Positions 23,100 through 32,113 of a stretch of 45,465 bases of DNA are shown here, one piece after another. Positions within the stretch are counted from its first letter, which is position 1. Each line of letters opens with the position of its first letter. The notes beneath the pieces were generated by a model. The model was not told the DNA's origin. It searched no databases and saw nothing but the letters and a program-made list of their open reading frames with translations. Source of the stretch: Clostridia bacterium (GTDB lineage Bacteria > Bacillota > Clostridia > Oscillospirales > Acutalibacteraceae); contig JAFUPA010000014.1 of assembly GCA_017481575.1 (NCBI GenBank), positions 1 to 45,465 of the forward strand, in the 5' to 3' direction. A program made the translations under genes and the position numbers.

Positions 23100-24221
23100 G
23101 TGAAAAAGCTAGTATATTTTTCGCACGGATTGAGTGCGAACGGAATAGAAACCTTTCTCGTTAATGTCCTTGAAAAACTTGATAAAACAAAGTATGACGT
23201 GACTGTAATCATCGCTATTGACGAGGGAGTTGAAACACTCCACGGTCAGCGTGTACGTGATATGGGTGTAAAGGTTATCCACGCAGGTGACCTTGATTCT
23301 TTAAAGAAAAAGCTTGAATATATCAAGAACGTAAAGCGTGAATTAAAAAGCGGTGACTTTGACATTGCCCATTCAAATATGGACCTTCTTAACGGCATAA
23401 CTCTGTTTCTTGCAAAAACAGCAGGAGTAAAAAAGAGAATATGCCATGCGCATACCTCGAAAAGTCAGTACAAGGCTCAAGGTGTTTTAGGAAAGTGCGT
23501 TATGCTTATTCAGAAAGCCTATGCGCATTTGATGAAAAACTTGATTTTGATAAATTCGACTGAACGACTTGCTTGTTCGGCGGTGGCAGGTGAGTATTTT
23601 TACGGTACTCACAGTTACAAGTTGATTTACAACGGAATAAATATGGAAAGATACCAAAAGTCAGAGAACTTTAATTATAATGATTATTCGAAACAACTTG
23701 GTTTTTCGGGGGACGAAAAACACAGACTTGTTTCTGTGGGTAGAATTACAGGGGTAAAAAATCCCATATTCGCCCTTGAAATTATCTCCGAACTCAAAAA
23801 AATCCGAAACGATTTCCGCTATGCGTGGGTGGGAACAGGTGAGCGTGAGAATGAGGTTAAGGCAAAAATCAAAGAGTTAAACCTTGAAGATATCGTTATT
23901 TTAACGGGTATCAGAACAGATATCCCGCAGGTGCTCGGTTGCTGCGATTGCTTTTTGATGCCGTCACTTTTTGAGGGGCTTCCGTTTTCTTTGGTCGAAG
24001 CACAGGCGGCTAACTTAAAATGTGTTGTTTCCGATGTCGTAACAAAAACTGCCGACCTCGGTTTGATTACATACGTTTCGCTAGAAAAATCCGCCGCAGA
24101 GTGGGCAGAGGTCATAAACGGAGTTCTTGATAGACCGACACCCGAAAAAGATAAACAAAAAGCAAAGCTGTTTGATGTTTCGAACACCGTCAGACAGCTT
24201 GAAGAAATTTACGATAAATAA
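23100..24221 (+). CDS. Family 4 glycosyltransferase
   Basis: A GTG start at 23100 follows GGGAG; the 373-residue product shows the GT-B fold of GT4. The N-domain has VYFSHGLSANGIETFLVNVL and the C-domain has LVSVGRITGVKNP (donor-site start) and SLFEGLPFSLVEAQA, which contains the E-x7-E motif. Such enzymes transfer sugars from nucleotide donors in exopolysaccharide, teichoic acid or glycolipid synthesis at the inner membrane face. It sits between the transporter and recJ, with 16 bases to the recJ start. Confidence 0.88.
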   Translation: MKKLVYFSHGLSANGIETFLVNVLEKLDKTKYDVTVIIAIDEGVETLHGQRVRDMGVKVIHAGDLDSLKKKLEYIKNVKRELKSGDFDIAHSNMDLLNGITLFLAKTAGVKKRICHAHTSKSQYKAQGVLGKCVMLIQKAYAHLMKNLILINSTERLACSAVAGEYFYGTHSYKLIYNGINMERYQKSENFNYNDYSKQLGFSGDEKHRLVSVGRITGVKNPIFALEIISELKKIRNDFRYAWVGTGERENEVKAKIKELNLEDIVILTGIRTDIPQVLGCCDCFLMPSLFEGLPFSLVEAQAANLKCVVSDVVTKTADLGLITYVSLEKSAAEWAEVINGVLDRPTPEKDKQKAKLFDVSNTVRQLEEIYDK

Positions 24222-24237
24222 AGAAAGGAGTGGCGTA

Positions 24238-26256
24238 ATGAGCAGAAAAAAGTGGACAGTCAAAAATTTTGATAAAGAAGCGGCAACTCTTATTGCCGAG
24301 GAGCTTAATGTCAGCCCTTATGCCGCTCTGCTTGCCTCTGCAAGAGGTATAAAAACGGTGGAAGAGGCACAGGAATTCTTTGGCTTTGCCGAGAGTGTCG
24401 TTGCCGACCCGTTTGATTTTCCCGATATGTATAAGGCGGTCAAAAGAATTAAGACCGCACTCGAAAATTTTGAACGAATAGCGGTTTACGGCGACTACGA
24501 TGCAGACGGTGTAACTGCAACGGCATTGCTTTACTCCTACCTTGAAATGCAGGGTGCGGACGTTGTTTATGCCGTTCCTAACAGACATACCGAGGGCTAC
24601 GGCTTGAGCTACAATGCAATTGATAACCTCAGCCGTATGGGTGCAAAGCTTATTATTACCGTTGATAACGGAATAAGTGCCGTAGACGAGGCAGAGTATA
24701 TCCGCCAGCTTGAAATGGATTTGATTGTAACCGACCACCACTTACCGTCCGACGTGCTTCCTGATGCGGTTGCGGTTGTTGACCCGCACAGGCAGGATTG
24801 TATTTTGTCTTTTAAGGACTATGCAGGTGTTGGTGTTGCATATAAATTGATATGTGCCCTTGAGGGTGAGGAGAACGAGGTTACAGATTCTTTTCTTGAC
24901 CTTGCGGCAATCGGTACGATTGCTGACGTTATGCCGCTTCACAGCGAAAACCGCAGTATTGTAAGACGTGGTACAGCACTTATAAACGACTCGGACAGAC
25001 TCGGTATTCAGGCTCTTGTTGAAGTTGCCGGACTTGACGGCAAGCCGATAAAGTCGGGCACAGTTGCATTCGGACTTTCACCGAGGATAAATGCCGCAGG
25101 CAGAATCGGTTCGGCAGACCGTGCGATAAAGCTTCTTCTTACGGAAGATTATGACGAGGCGAATGACCTTGCAAACGAAATTAATGATGACAATGTCTTA
25201 AGACAGCAGACTGAGCAGGAAATCCTTAATGATGCAGTTGCACTCATTGACTCGAATCCGTCTTGGAAATATGACCGTGTGCTTGTGGTAAGCGGTGACG
25301 GCTGGCACGACGGTGTTATCGGAATTGTGGCTTCAAGACTTGTTGAAAAATACGGCAAGCCGACCGTAGTCATTACGGTTGACGGCGATGCCGCAAAAGG
25401 CTCGGGCAGAAGCATTGACGGCTTCAGCCTTTACGATGCACTTTGTGCTTGCGATGCGGTACTTGACCACTACGGCGGACACACTCTTGCCGCAGGTCTC
25501 AGTCTTGATGCCGATAAAATTGACGCTTTCAGAAAAGCGATAAATGACTATGCAGACAAAACGGAGTTTCCCGACCCCGTACAGAATATAGATTTCAAAA
25601 TAAACCCGTCTTGCGTGAATGTCGAGCTGCTTGATGTGATTGAACTGCTTGAGCCATTCGGTGCAGGCAATCCTCAACCCGTTTTCGGTCTTTACAATAT
25701 GACCCTCACGGACATCACACCCATAGGCTCGGGCAAGCATCTGAGACTTACCTTGCGCAGGGGAGACACAACTCACAATGCGGTACTGTTCAGAATGACC
25801 CAGCTTGACTTTCCGTTTGTTGTCGGCGATGTTGTGGACATTGCGGCAACCTTTGACAGTAACGAATATTTGGGACAGATAAGGCTTAATATATTAGTTA
25901 GAAATATCAAACTGCACGATATGGACGAGGATGTCCTTTTTGCAGGAATGAGGCAGTTCAACAGCATTATGCACGGTGAAAACGGCAGTTTTGCTTCTGC
26001 ACTTCCCGACCGTGAATTTATTGCAAGGGTTTACAAGTTTGTGCGTGGCAACGGCAAATGGCGTTACGACAACGAAATGCTTTGCAAGCGCCTCGGTCTT
26101 TCTGCACAGGATTATGCAAAGGTAAGCGTCGCAGTCGAAGCCTTGCTTGAACTAGGCACTCTTGTTTATGACGGCGACGGCAACCTTACCTTGCCGCAGG
26201 AAAATGTTAAGGTAAACCTTGAAGATGCTCCCGTAATTAAAAGAATTAAAGGGTAA
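24238..26256 (+). CDS. recJ: Single-stranded-DNA-specific exonuclease RecJ
   Basis: ATG 24238 follows AGAAAGGAG; a longer in-frame start lies inside the previous gene. The 672-residue protein has the DHH phosphoesterase motifs VYGDYDADGVTATALL (about 82) and VTDHHLPSD (about 164). DHHA1 follows with GHTLAAGLSL (about 414), then an OB-like domain (LEPFGAGNPQPVFG, about 465-570) and an extra C-terminal domain. RecJ degrades ssDNA 5' to 3' in recombination and repair. It lies 6 bases upstream of rel, a frequent pairing in Clostridia. Confidence 0.95.
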   Translation: MSRKKWTVKNFDKEAATLIAEELNVSPYAALLASARGIKTVEEAQEFFGFAESVVADPFDFPDMYKAVKRIKTALENFERIAVYGDYDADGVTATALLYSYLEMQGADVVYAVPNRHTEGYGLSYNAIDNLSRMGAKLIITVDNGISAVDEAEYIRQLEMDLIVTDHHLPSDVLPDAVAVVDPHRQDCILSFKDYAGVGVAYKLICALEGEENEVTDSFLDLAAIGTIADVMPLHSENRSIVRRGTALINDSDRLGIQALVEVAGLDGKPIKSGTVAFGLSPRINAAGRIGSADRAIKLLLTEDYDEANDLANEINDDNVLRQQTEQEILNDAVALIDSNPSWKYDRVLVVSGDGWHDGVIGIVASRLVEKYGKPTVVITVDGDAAKGSGRSIDGFSLYDALCACDAVLDHYGGHTLAAGLSLDADKIDAFRKAINDYADKTEFPDPVQNIDFKINPSCVNVELLDVIELLEPFGAGNPQPVFGLYNMTLTDITPIGSGKHLRLTLRRGDTTHNAVLFRMTQLDFPFVVGDVVDIAATFDSNEYLGQIRLNILVRNIKLHDMDEDVLFAGMRQFNSIMHGENGSFASALPDREFIARVYKFVRGNGKWRYDNEMLCKRLGLSAQDYAKVSVAVEALLELGTLVYDGDGNLTLPQENVKVNLEDAPVIKRIKG

Positions 26257-26262
26257 TGAAAA

Positions 26263-28545
26263 ATGGCTGAAGAAAAAGAGAAAAGATTACAGGATATATT
26301 AAACAACGTACAGCATACGGAGGATTATATCGACGAGGCTGTGCTGGAGTCGCAAAAAAGTCAGAAATCCGCAGACGGTTTGTTTGAGGATTTGATTACC
26401 TGCGCCTCAGAGACGATGGACAGCGAGGAAATCGGATATATCAAGAGTGCATATGAAATTGCCCGCAACGCTCACGAGGGTCAGTTCCGCCATTCGGGTG
26501 AGCCGTACATCATTCACCCGGTTCAGGTTGCACAGATTCTCTATAACCTCGGTATGGACAGCGAGTCTATGGTTGCGGCACTTTTGCACGATGTTGTTGA
26601 AGACACCGCACTTACAAAAGATGACGTTAAAAAGGAATTCGGTGAGGATGTTGCAAATCTTGTCGAGGGAGTAACAAAGCTCGGCAAGGTACCGCTTTTT
26701 ACAAAGGAGGAGCAACAGGCGGAAAACGTACGCAAGATGCTTATGGCGATGTCGCAGGATATCAGAGTTATAATCATCAAGCTTGCCGACCGTATCCATA
26801 ATATGAGAACACTTGCTTTTATGAAACCTCATAAAAGACGTGAAAAGGCACAGGAAACACTTGAAATTTATGCTCCGATTGCGCACCGTCTGGGTATCCG
26901 AGGTGTTAAGGAGGAGCTTGAAGACCTTGCAATCAGCTACCTTGACCCCGTTGCTTACAAGGAAATTCAGGATTTGCTTGAGCAACAGCAGTCAAAGCGT
27001 AAGGAATACCTTGACAATATTCAGAAAAAAATCTGTGACCGGGTAAGGCAGGTTATACCCAACTGTAACATTACCGGACGTGTAAAGAGTGTTCACGGCA
27101 TTTACCGCAAGATGTATATGCAGGGCAAGGATTTTGACGAGATTTATGATATCTATGCAGTCAGAATAATCGTTGACGACGTTATCGACTGCTACAACTG
27201 CCTCGGTATTATCCACGATATGTTCAAGTCAATACCCGGCAGATTTAAGGATTACATTTCAACACCTAAAGCAAATATGTATCAGTCGCTTCATACTACC
27301 GTTATCGGCGAGGGCGGAATTCCCTTTGAGGTGCAGATAAGAACGTGGGAAATGCACCGCACGGCGGAGTACGGTGTTGCGGCTCACTGGAAATATAAGC
27401 TCGGAATGAACGGCAGACAGAAGTTTGAGGAGAAGTTCTCATGGATAAGACAGCTTCTTGAATCCCAGAATGTCTCTGAAAACCCCGAGGATATTGTTAA
27501 CACAATCAAAACCGACCTTGTTCAGGAGGAAGTATTTGTCTTCACTCCCAAGGGCTCTGTTATCAGCCTGCCTGCAGGTGCAACGGTTGTTGACTTTGCT
27601 TATGCAATACACTCCGCTGTCGGTAACAGAATGGTCGGTGCAAAGGTTGACGGCAGAATTGTGCCGATTGACTATGTTGTAAAAACAGGCGAAATTGTCG
27701 AAATTATTACTTCATCACAGCAGGGCAAGGGCCCGAGCAGAGATTGGCTTAAGTTTGTCAAAACAAGCGGCGCAAGAAACAAAATACGCTCGTGGTTCAA
27801 GAAAGAGCGCCGTGACGAAAACATACTTGAAGGCAAGCTTGAGGTTGAGCGTGAGTTCAGACGCAATTTCATAAGGCTCAATGATGACGACTTTGAAAAG
27901 TTTGTAACAATGATTGCACAGCGTCAGCGCTTTGCAACTCCCGAAGACTTCTTTGCGGCTATCGGCTACGGCGGTGTTTCGCTTAATAAAATGATGCCGC
28001 ACATCAAGGACGAGTATGTCAAGACCTTCAAGCAACCAGAAGAACCGCAGGAGGACGTTATCAAAATCACAAAGCCTGCCCGACGCTCAAAGAGCAAGGA
28101 TGGCGTAGTGATTGAGGGAATTGAAAACTGCCTTATCAAGTTTTCAAAGTGTTGCAGTCCTCTCCCGGGCGATAATATAATCGGCTTCATAACACGTGGC
28201 CACGGTGTCTCAATTCACAAGCGAGACTGCACAAACGTGCCCAAGGTCATCGAGCTTGCGGCTGAACCCGAGCGTTGGATAAGTGCAAGCTGGGACAGCG
28301 ATGTTAAAGAAGATTTCACCGCAACCTTAAGCATAACCTGTCTTGACCGTGTCGGTCTTATGGCTGACATCTCAAAGGTTATTGCCGATATGCGTGTTAT
28401 GATTTACGGCATAAACACAAAGAGTAAAAAGGACGGCAGAGCATCAATTGAGCTTACAATTGCCGTTAATGGAATTGAACACCTGCAGGGTGTAATGTCA
28501 AAGATACTCAAAATCAACGGCGTTCTTGACGTTGAAAGAGCATAA
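26263..28545 (+). CDS. rel: Bifunctional (p)ppGpp synthetase/hydrolase
   Basis: The 760-residue protein has all Rel domains in order. The HD hydrolase is at about 65-165 with FRHSGEPYIIHP and ALLHDVVEDT, and KLADRIHNMRTL follows. The synthetase is at about 265-380 with GRVKSVHGIYRKM and DIYAVRIIVDD. A TGS domain lies at about 420-480, a conserved-cysteine region contains FSKCCSPLPGDNI, and a C-terminal ACT domain begins near 690. Intact HD and synthetase motifs suggest both activities, controlling the stringent response. An AAAGGG site precedes the ATG. It is cotranscribed with recJ and dtd. Confidence 0.96.
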   Translation: MAEEKEKRLQDILNNVQHTEDYIDEAVLESQKSQKSADGLFEDLITCASETMDSEEIGYIKSAYEIARNAHEGQFRHSGEPYIIHPVQVAQILYNLGMDSESMVAALLHDVVEDTALTKDDVKKEFGEDVANLVEGVTKLGKVPLFTKEEQQAENVRKMLMAMSQDIRVIIIKLADRIHNMRTLAFMKPHKRREKAQETLEIYAPIAHRLGIRGVKEELEDLAISYLDPVAYKEIQDLLEQQQSKRKEYLDNIQKKICDRVRQVIPNCNITGRVKSVHGIYRKMYMQGKDFDEIYDIYAVRIIVDDVIDCYNCLGIIHDMFKSIPGRFKDYISTPKANMYQSLHTTVIGEGGIPFEVQIRTWEMHRTAEYGVAAHWKYKLGMNGRQKFEEKFSWIRQLLESQNVSENPEDIVNTIKTDLVQEEVFVFTPKGSVISLPAGATVVDFAYAIHSAVGNRMVGAKVDGRIVPIDYVVKTGEIVEIITSSQQGKGPSRDWLKFVKTSGARNKIRSWFKKERRDENILEGKLEVEREFRRNFIRLNDDDFEKFVTMIAQRQRFATPEDFFAAIGYGGVSLNKMMPHIKDEYVKTFKQPEEPQEDVIKITKPARRSKSKDGVVIEGIENCLIKFSKCCSPLPGDNIIGFITRGHGVSIHKRDCTNVPKVIELAAEPERWISASWDSDVKEDFTATLSITCLDRVGLMADISKVIADMRVMIYGINTKSKKDGRASIELTIAVNGIEHLQGVMSKILKINGVLDVERA

Positions 28546-28572
28546 AAGGCTCAAAAGAAAAGGAATGATAGA

Positions 28573-29028
28573 ATGAAAGCTGTTGTTCAGCGTGTTTCTT
28601 CGTCAAGTGTAACGGTTGACGGAGATGTTATAGGAAAAATCGGCTGGGGCTACAACGTACTTCTCGGTGTCGGACCTGAGGACACAAAACAGCACGCAGA
28701 TGTCCTTGCCGCAAAAATTGCAAAGCTCCGTGTTTTTGAAGATGCAGAGGGTAAGATGAATAAATCTCTGCTCGATATTGACGGGGAGGTGCTTGTTATT
28801 TCACAGTTTACCTTGTGTGCAGATATCAAAAAAGGCAACCGCCCGTCCTTTACAACCGCCGCACCGCCCGATATGGCGAATGAGCTTTATGAGTATTTCA
28901 TCGAGCAGTTGAAGCTGAACGGTGTAAAAAATGTCGAACACGGCTCATTCGGTGCGGATATGAAGGTCGACATTCAGAACGACGGTCCCGTTACCATACT
29001 TATGGATACAGACATCTGGGTTAAATAA
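28573..29028 (+). CDS. dtd: D-aminoacyl-tRNA deacylase
   Basis: The 151-residue length is normal for the family. The paired active-site motifs ISQFTLCAD (about 76) and NDGPVTIL (about 139) are both present, with the N-terminal KAVVQRVSSSSVTVDG. The enzyme removes mischarged D-amino acids from tRNA in the cytoplasm. The rel-dtd order is a widespread Firmicutes arrangement. Confidence 0.97.
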   Translation: MKAVVQRVSSSSVTVDGDVIGKIGWGYNVLLGVGPEDTKQHADVLAAKIAKLRVFEDAEGKMNKSLLDIDGEVLVISQFTLCADIKKGNRPSFTTAAPPDMANELYEYFIEQLKLNGVKNVEHGSFGADMKVDIQNDGPVTILMDTDIWVK

Positions 29029-29049
29029 TTTTTTAGGAAGTAAGTTATT

Positions 29050-29682
29050 ATGCAGATTGAAACACTTGTGCTCGGCCCCGTATGTGCAAACTGCTACATC
29101 GTGACCGATGAAAAAACAAATGAAGCGGCGGTCATCGACTGCGGAGAATACACACAGGAGCTTGAAAATAAGCTCGAGGGCAAAAAATTAAAATATATTT
29201 TGCTCACACACGGTCACTATGACCATATTCTTGGTGTATACGACCTTAAAATGTCGCACCCCGAGGCAAAGATTGTTGCCCACAACGACGAGGCTTATAA
29301 GCTTGTTGACGAGCTTCCGAGCTTTGCTCACGAAATGATGCCCGGTGTGCAGAAATATGTTCCTGCGGATATCATTGTCGGTGAGGGCGACAAGCTCACA
29401 GTCGGTGAAATTGAGTTTACGGTTATGCACACACCCGGTCACTCAAAGGGCGGTGTATGCTACTTTGCCGAGAGTGAGCGAACAATCTTTACGGGTGACA
29501 CTCTCTTCTGTCTTACTGTCGGCAGAACCGACTTTTTTGACAGCAGTGAGGAAGAAATGCTCGAGTCTATCACAAGACTTTACAATATGGAGGGTGACTA
29601 CGACATTTACCCCGGTCACAACCGAGCAACAACAATGGAGTATGAAAAACGCAGAAACCGATATATGAGGAGATTCAGATGA
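29050..29682 (+). CDS. MBL-fold metallo-hydrolase (glyoxalase II-like)
   Basis: The 210-residue protein has the metal motif THGHYDHILG (about 55) and the later ligands in MHTPGHSKGGVCY, FTGDTLF and YPGHN. This is the layout of small glyoxalase II-related hydrolases, which hydrolyse thioesters or related substrates. It has no signal peptide. The gene follows dtd and overlaps hemZ by 4 bases (ATGA). The exact substrate is unknown. Confidence 0.92.
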   Translation: MQIETLVLGPVCANCYIVTDEKTNEAAVIDCGEYTQELENKLEGKKLKYILLTHGHYDHILGVYDLKMSHPEAKIVAHNDEAYKLVDELPSFAHEMMPGVQKYVPADIIVGEGDKLTVGEIEFTVMHTPGHSKGGVCYFAESERTIFTGDTLFCLTVGRTDFFDSSEEEMLESITRLYNMEGDYDIYPGHNRATTMEYEKRRNRYMRRFR

Positions 29683-31124
29683 TTTTACGGGTTATAAACC
29701 ATAAATTTCATTATGAAATGGAAAACCTTTGCAGAGTCTTTTACCCATACGAAACAATCCGTGTTCTGCACGGTGACGAAGAGGGGGAAGACTCTTTGTG
29801 CGTTGTCACTTCGCTTGAAGAAAGCGGTGACGGGTTTAATATAAAAGTCAGAGTCAACGGCGAAAACCGTGAATGCTTTGAATCGGATTACAACGATTGT
29901 GAGCGTGAAATGGCAGTTTTGCTGTTCGGGATTCTCTGCTCTGTCACGGGCTACACTCCGCAATGGGGAATACTTACGGGTGTCCGTCCGTCAAAGCTTA
30001 TGAACACTCTGATTACTGAAAAAGGCGAGGGCGAAGCGGTAGAATATTTTAACAGTAAGCTCCTTGTTTCTCCGCAGAAAACCGACCTTGCGTTGAGCGT
30101 TGCCAAGGCGGAAGAGAAAATTATGCAGATGTCGGACGAAAAGTCCTTTAGTCTCTATGTTTCAATTCCGTTTTGTCCCACACGCTGTAATTATTGTTCG
30201 TTTGTGTCTCATTCAATTGCACAGGCGAAGAAGCTTTTGCCCGAATATGTAGAAAAGCTTTGTGAGGAAATCAGGATAACTGCTGAAATCGCAAATTCAC
30301 TCGGCTTAAGGCTTGAATCTGTATATTGGGGCGGCGGTACTCCGACTACATTGAGTGCCGAACAGCTCGAAAAAATCTGCTGTGAGATTGAGGAAAACTT
30401 TGATTTATCTTTCTGCAGAGAGTACACAATCGAAGCAGGCAGAGCGGACACTGTAACACCCGAAAAGCTTGATGTTATCAGAAGCCACGCAGTTACAAGA
30501 ATCAGCGTAAATCCGCAGACCTTCAATGACGATGTGCTTGTTTCAATCGGCAGACGCCACACGGTTTCGGACGTTATTGATGTTTACGAAACAGCAAGGC
30601 AAAAGGGCTTTGATAATATCAATATGGACTTGATTGCAGGTCTTACGGACGACAGCTTTGAAAGCTTCTGCCGTTCTGTTGACAAGGCAGTTGAGCTTTC
30701 GCCCGAAAATATCACCTTACATACCCTCGCACTCAAGCGTTCATCGACAATTGTTACGGGCGGTATTGACGTTGAAAGCGGCGAAACCGCAAACAGAATG
30801 CTCGAATACGCTCAAAAGCAGTTCTACGCTCACGGCTATGTCCCGTATTATATGTACAGACAGTCACGCTCGCTCGGCAATCTTGAAAATGTCGGCTGGT
30901 GCAAGCAGGGCTACGAGTGCCTTTACAACATCTTTATGATGGAGGAGTGCCACACAATTCTTGGTGTGGGTGCAGGAGCGGTTATTAAATTAAAAGAACC
31001 CTTTGGCAGGAATATTGAAAGAATTTTTAACTATAAATATCCTTATGAATACATTTCACGCTTTGACACCTTGCTCGAACGCAAAGCACGTATCAAAGAG
31101 TTTTACGATGAGGTGAACAGGTAG
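29679..31124 (+). CDS. hemZ: Radical SAM coproporphyrinogen III oxidase-like protein HemZ
   Basis: The 481-residue protein carries the radical SAM cluster motif in PFCPTRCNYCSFVSHS (CxxxCxxC, about 165) after an N-terminal extension of about 155 residues, as in HemZ rather than HemN. YWGGGTPTTLSAEQ and MDLIAGLTDD follow. HemZ-type proteins are assigned to anaerobic coproporphyrinogen oxidation, although some relatives act as haem chaperones (HemW-like). No other haem gene is in the window, so the role is by homology only. Confidence 0.85.
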   Translation: MILRVINHKFHYEMENLCRVFYPYETIRVLHGDEEGEDSLCVVTSLEESGDGFNIKVRVNGENRECFESDYNDCEREMAVLLFGILCSVTGYTPQWGILTGVRPSKLMNTLITEKGEGEAVEYFNSKLLVSPQKTDLALSVAKAEEKIMQMSDEKSFSLYVSIPFCPTRCNYCSFVSHSIAQAKKLLPEYVEKLCEEIRITAEIANSLGLRLESVYWGGGTPTTLSAEQLEKICCEIEENFDLSFCREYTIEAGRADTVTPEKLDVIRSHAVTRISVNPQTFNDDVLVSIGRRHTVSDVIDVYETARQKGFDNINMDLIAGLTDDSFESFCRSVDKAVELSPENITLHTLALKRSSTIVTGGIDVESGETANRMLEYAQKQFYAHGYVPYYMYRQSRSLGNLENVGWCKQGYECLYNIFMMEECHTILGVGAGAVIKLKEPFGRNIERIFNYKYPYEYISRFDTLLERKARIKEFYDEVNR

Positions 31125-32041
31125 TGGTTAATACACTCTCCCTTATAAATAAAAACGTGTCACAGGATGCCGAAAAATTCATCATCGCCTGCGAAAAAAG
31201 ATTTGACACCGCCGTGAGTGATGTTGTAAACGAGTTTTTGTCAAATTCAGATTACGACATTGTTTTGCTTGCAGGCCCAAGCTCGTCAGGCAAAACAACA
31301 ACCGCAGGTATCATTTCGCAAAAAATTCAGAAAAGCGGCAGAAACGCTTATACGGTTTCGCTCGATGATTTTTATATGGACAGGGACGATATTCCGCTGA
31401 ACGACGACGGAATGAAGGACTACGAAAACGTCACCGCTCTTGATATCGGGCTTATTCACAAGTGCTTCAACGCTCTTATTGAAAAAAGAAAAGCTGAGCT
31501 TCCGATTTTTGATTTCACAACGGGCAAGCGAAGCGAGCAGACAAAGCACATTGAGCTTGAGAAAAACGATGTTATCATCGTTGAGGGTTTGCACGCTCTC
31601 AACCCCGTCATAACAGACGGTCTTGACGAAAGTCATCTTTACAGAATTTACATCAGCGTTTCGTCCCGTGTTATGGGTGACGACGGCAAAATTCTTCTTA
31701 ATAAAAGAAATCTTCGCCTCACACGTCGTATGATACGTGACTACCGCCACCGCAATTCACCCGTAGAAAACACATTTTTTATGTGGCAGGGTGTGCTTAA
31801 AGGTGAGGATAAATTTCTCTTCCCATTTGAATCTTATGCTGATGTAAAAATAAACTCATTCCACGCTTATGAAACCTGCGTTTTTAAGAATGAAGCTCTC
31901 AGACTTTTGAACGAAGTGGGGGAGGACAGCGAGTTTTATGATAAGGCACAGGAATTGATTGGTGCAATCAGCCTTTTTGAAGAAATTGAGCCGTCACTTC
32001 TTCCCGAAACCTCGCTTCTCAATGAGTTTCTTACAGTCTGA
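31124..32041 (+). CDS. Uridine kinase-like P-loop nucleoside kinase
   Basis: The GTG start at 31124 overlaps the hemZ stop by one base. The 305-residue protein has a Walker A motif LLAGPSSSGKTTTAG (about 50), VSLDDFYMDRDDIP and VIIVEGLHALNP, as in uridine/phosphoribulokinase family enzymes. An N-terminal extension of about 45 residues is typical of the longer nucleoside kinases found next to hemZ in Clostridia. It phosphorylates a nucleoside or similar substrate with ATP; the exact substrate is inferred from family. Confidence 0.85.
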   Translation: MVNTLSLINKNVSQDAEKFIIACEKRFDTAVSDVVNEFLSNSDYDIVLLAGPSSSGKTTTAGIISQKIQKSGRNAYTVSLDDFYMDRDDIPLNDDGMKDYENVTALDIGLIHKCFNALIEKRKAELPIFDFTTGKRSEQTKHIELEKNDVIIVEGLHALNPVITDGLDESHLYRIYISVSSRVMGDDGKILLNKRNLRLTRRMIRDYRHRNSPVENTFFMWQGVLKGEDKFLFPFESYADVKINSFHAYETCVFKNEALRLLNEVGEDSEFYDKAQELIGAISLFEEIEPSLLPETSLLNEFLTV

Positions 32042-32053
32042 ATAAAAAAGTAA

Positions 32054-32082
32054 TTGCTAAAAGCGTAAATATATGATAAAAT
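32054..32082 (+). promoter_or_regulatory. Promoter of the yabM-yabR block
   Basis: TTGCTA (32054-32059) and TAAAAT (32077-32082) are spaced 17 bases apart, 31 bases before the GTG start of the flippase gene. Confidence 0.55.
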
Positions 32083-32113
32083 TTATTTTATGAAATCTTT
32101 AGGAGGTGCATCG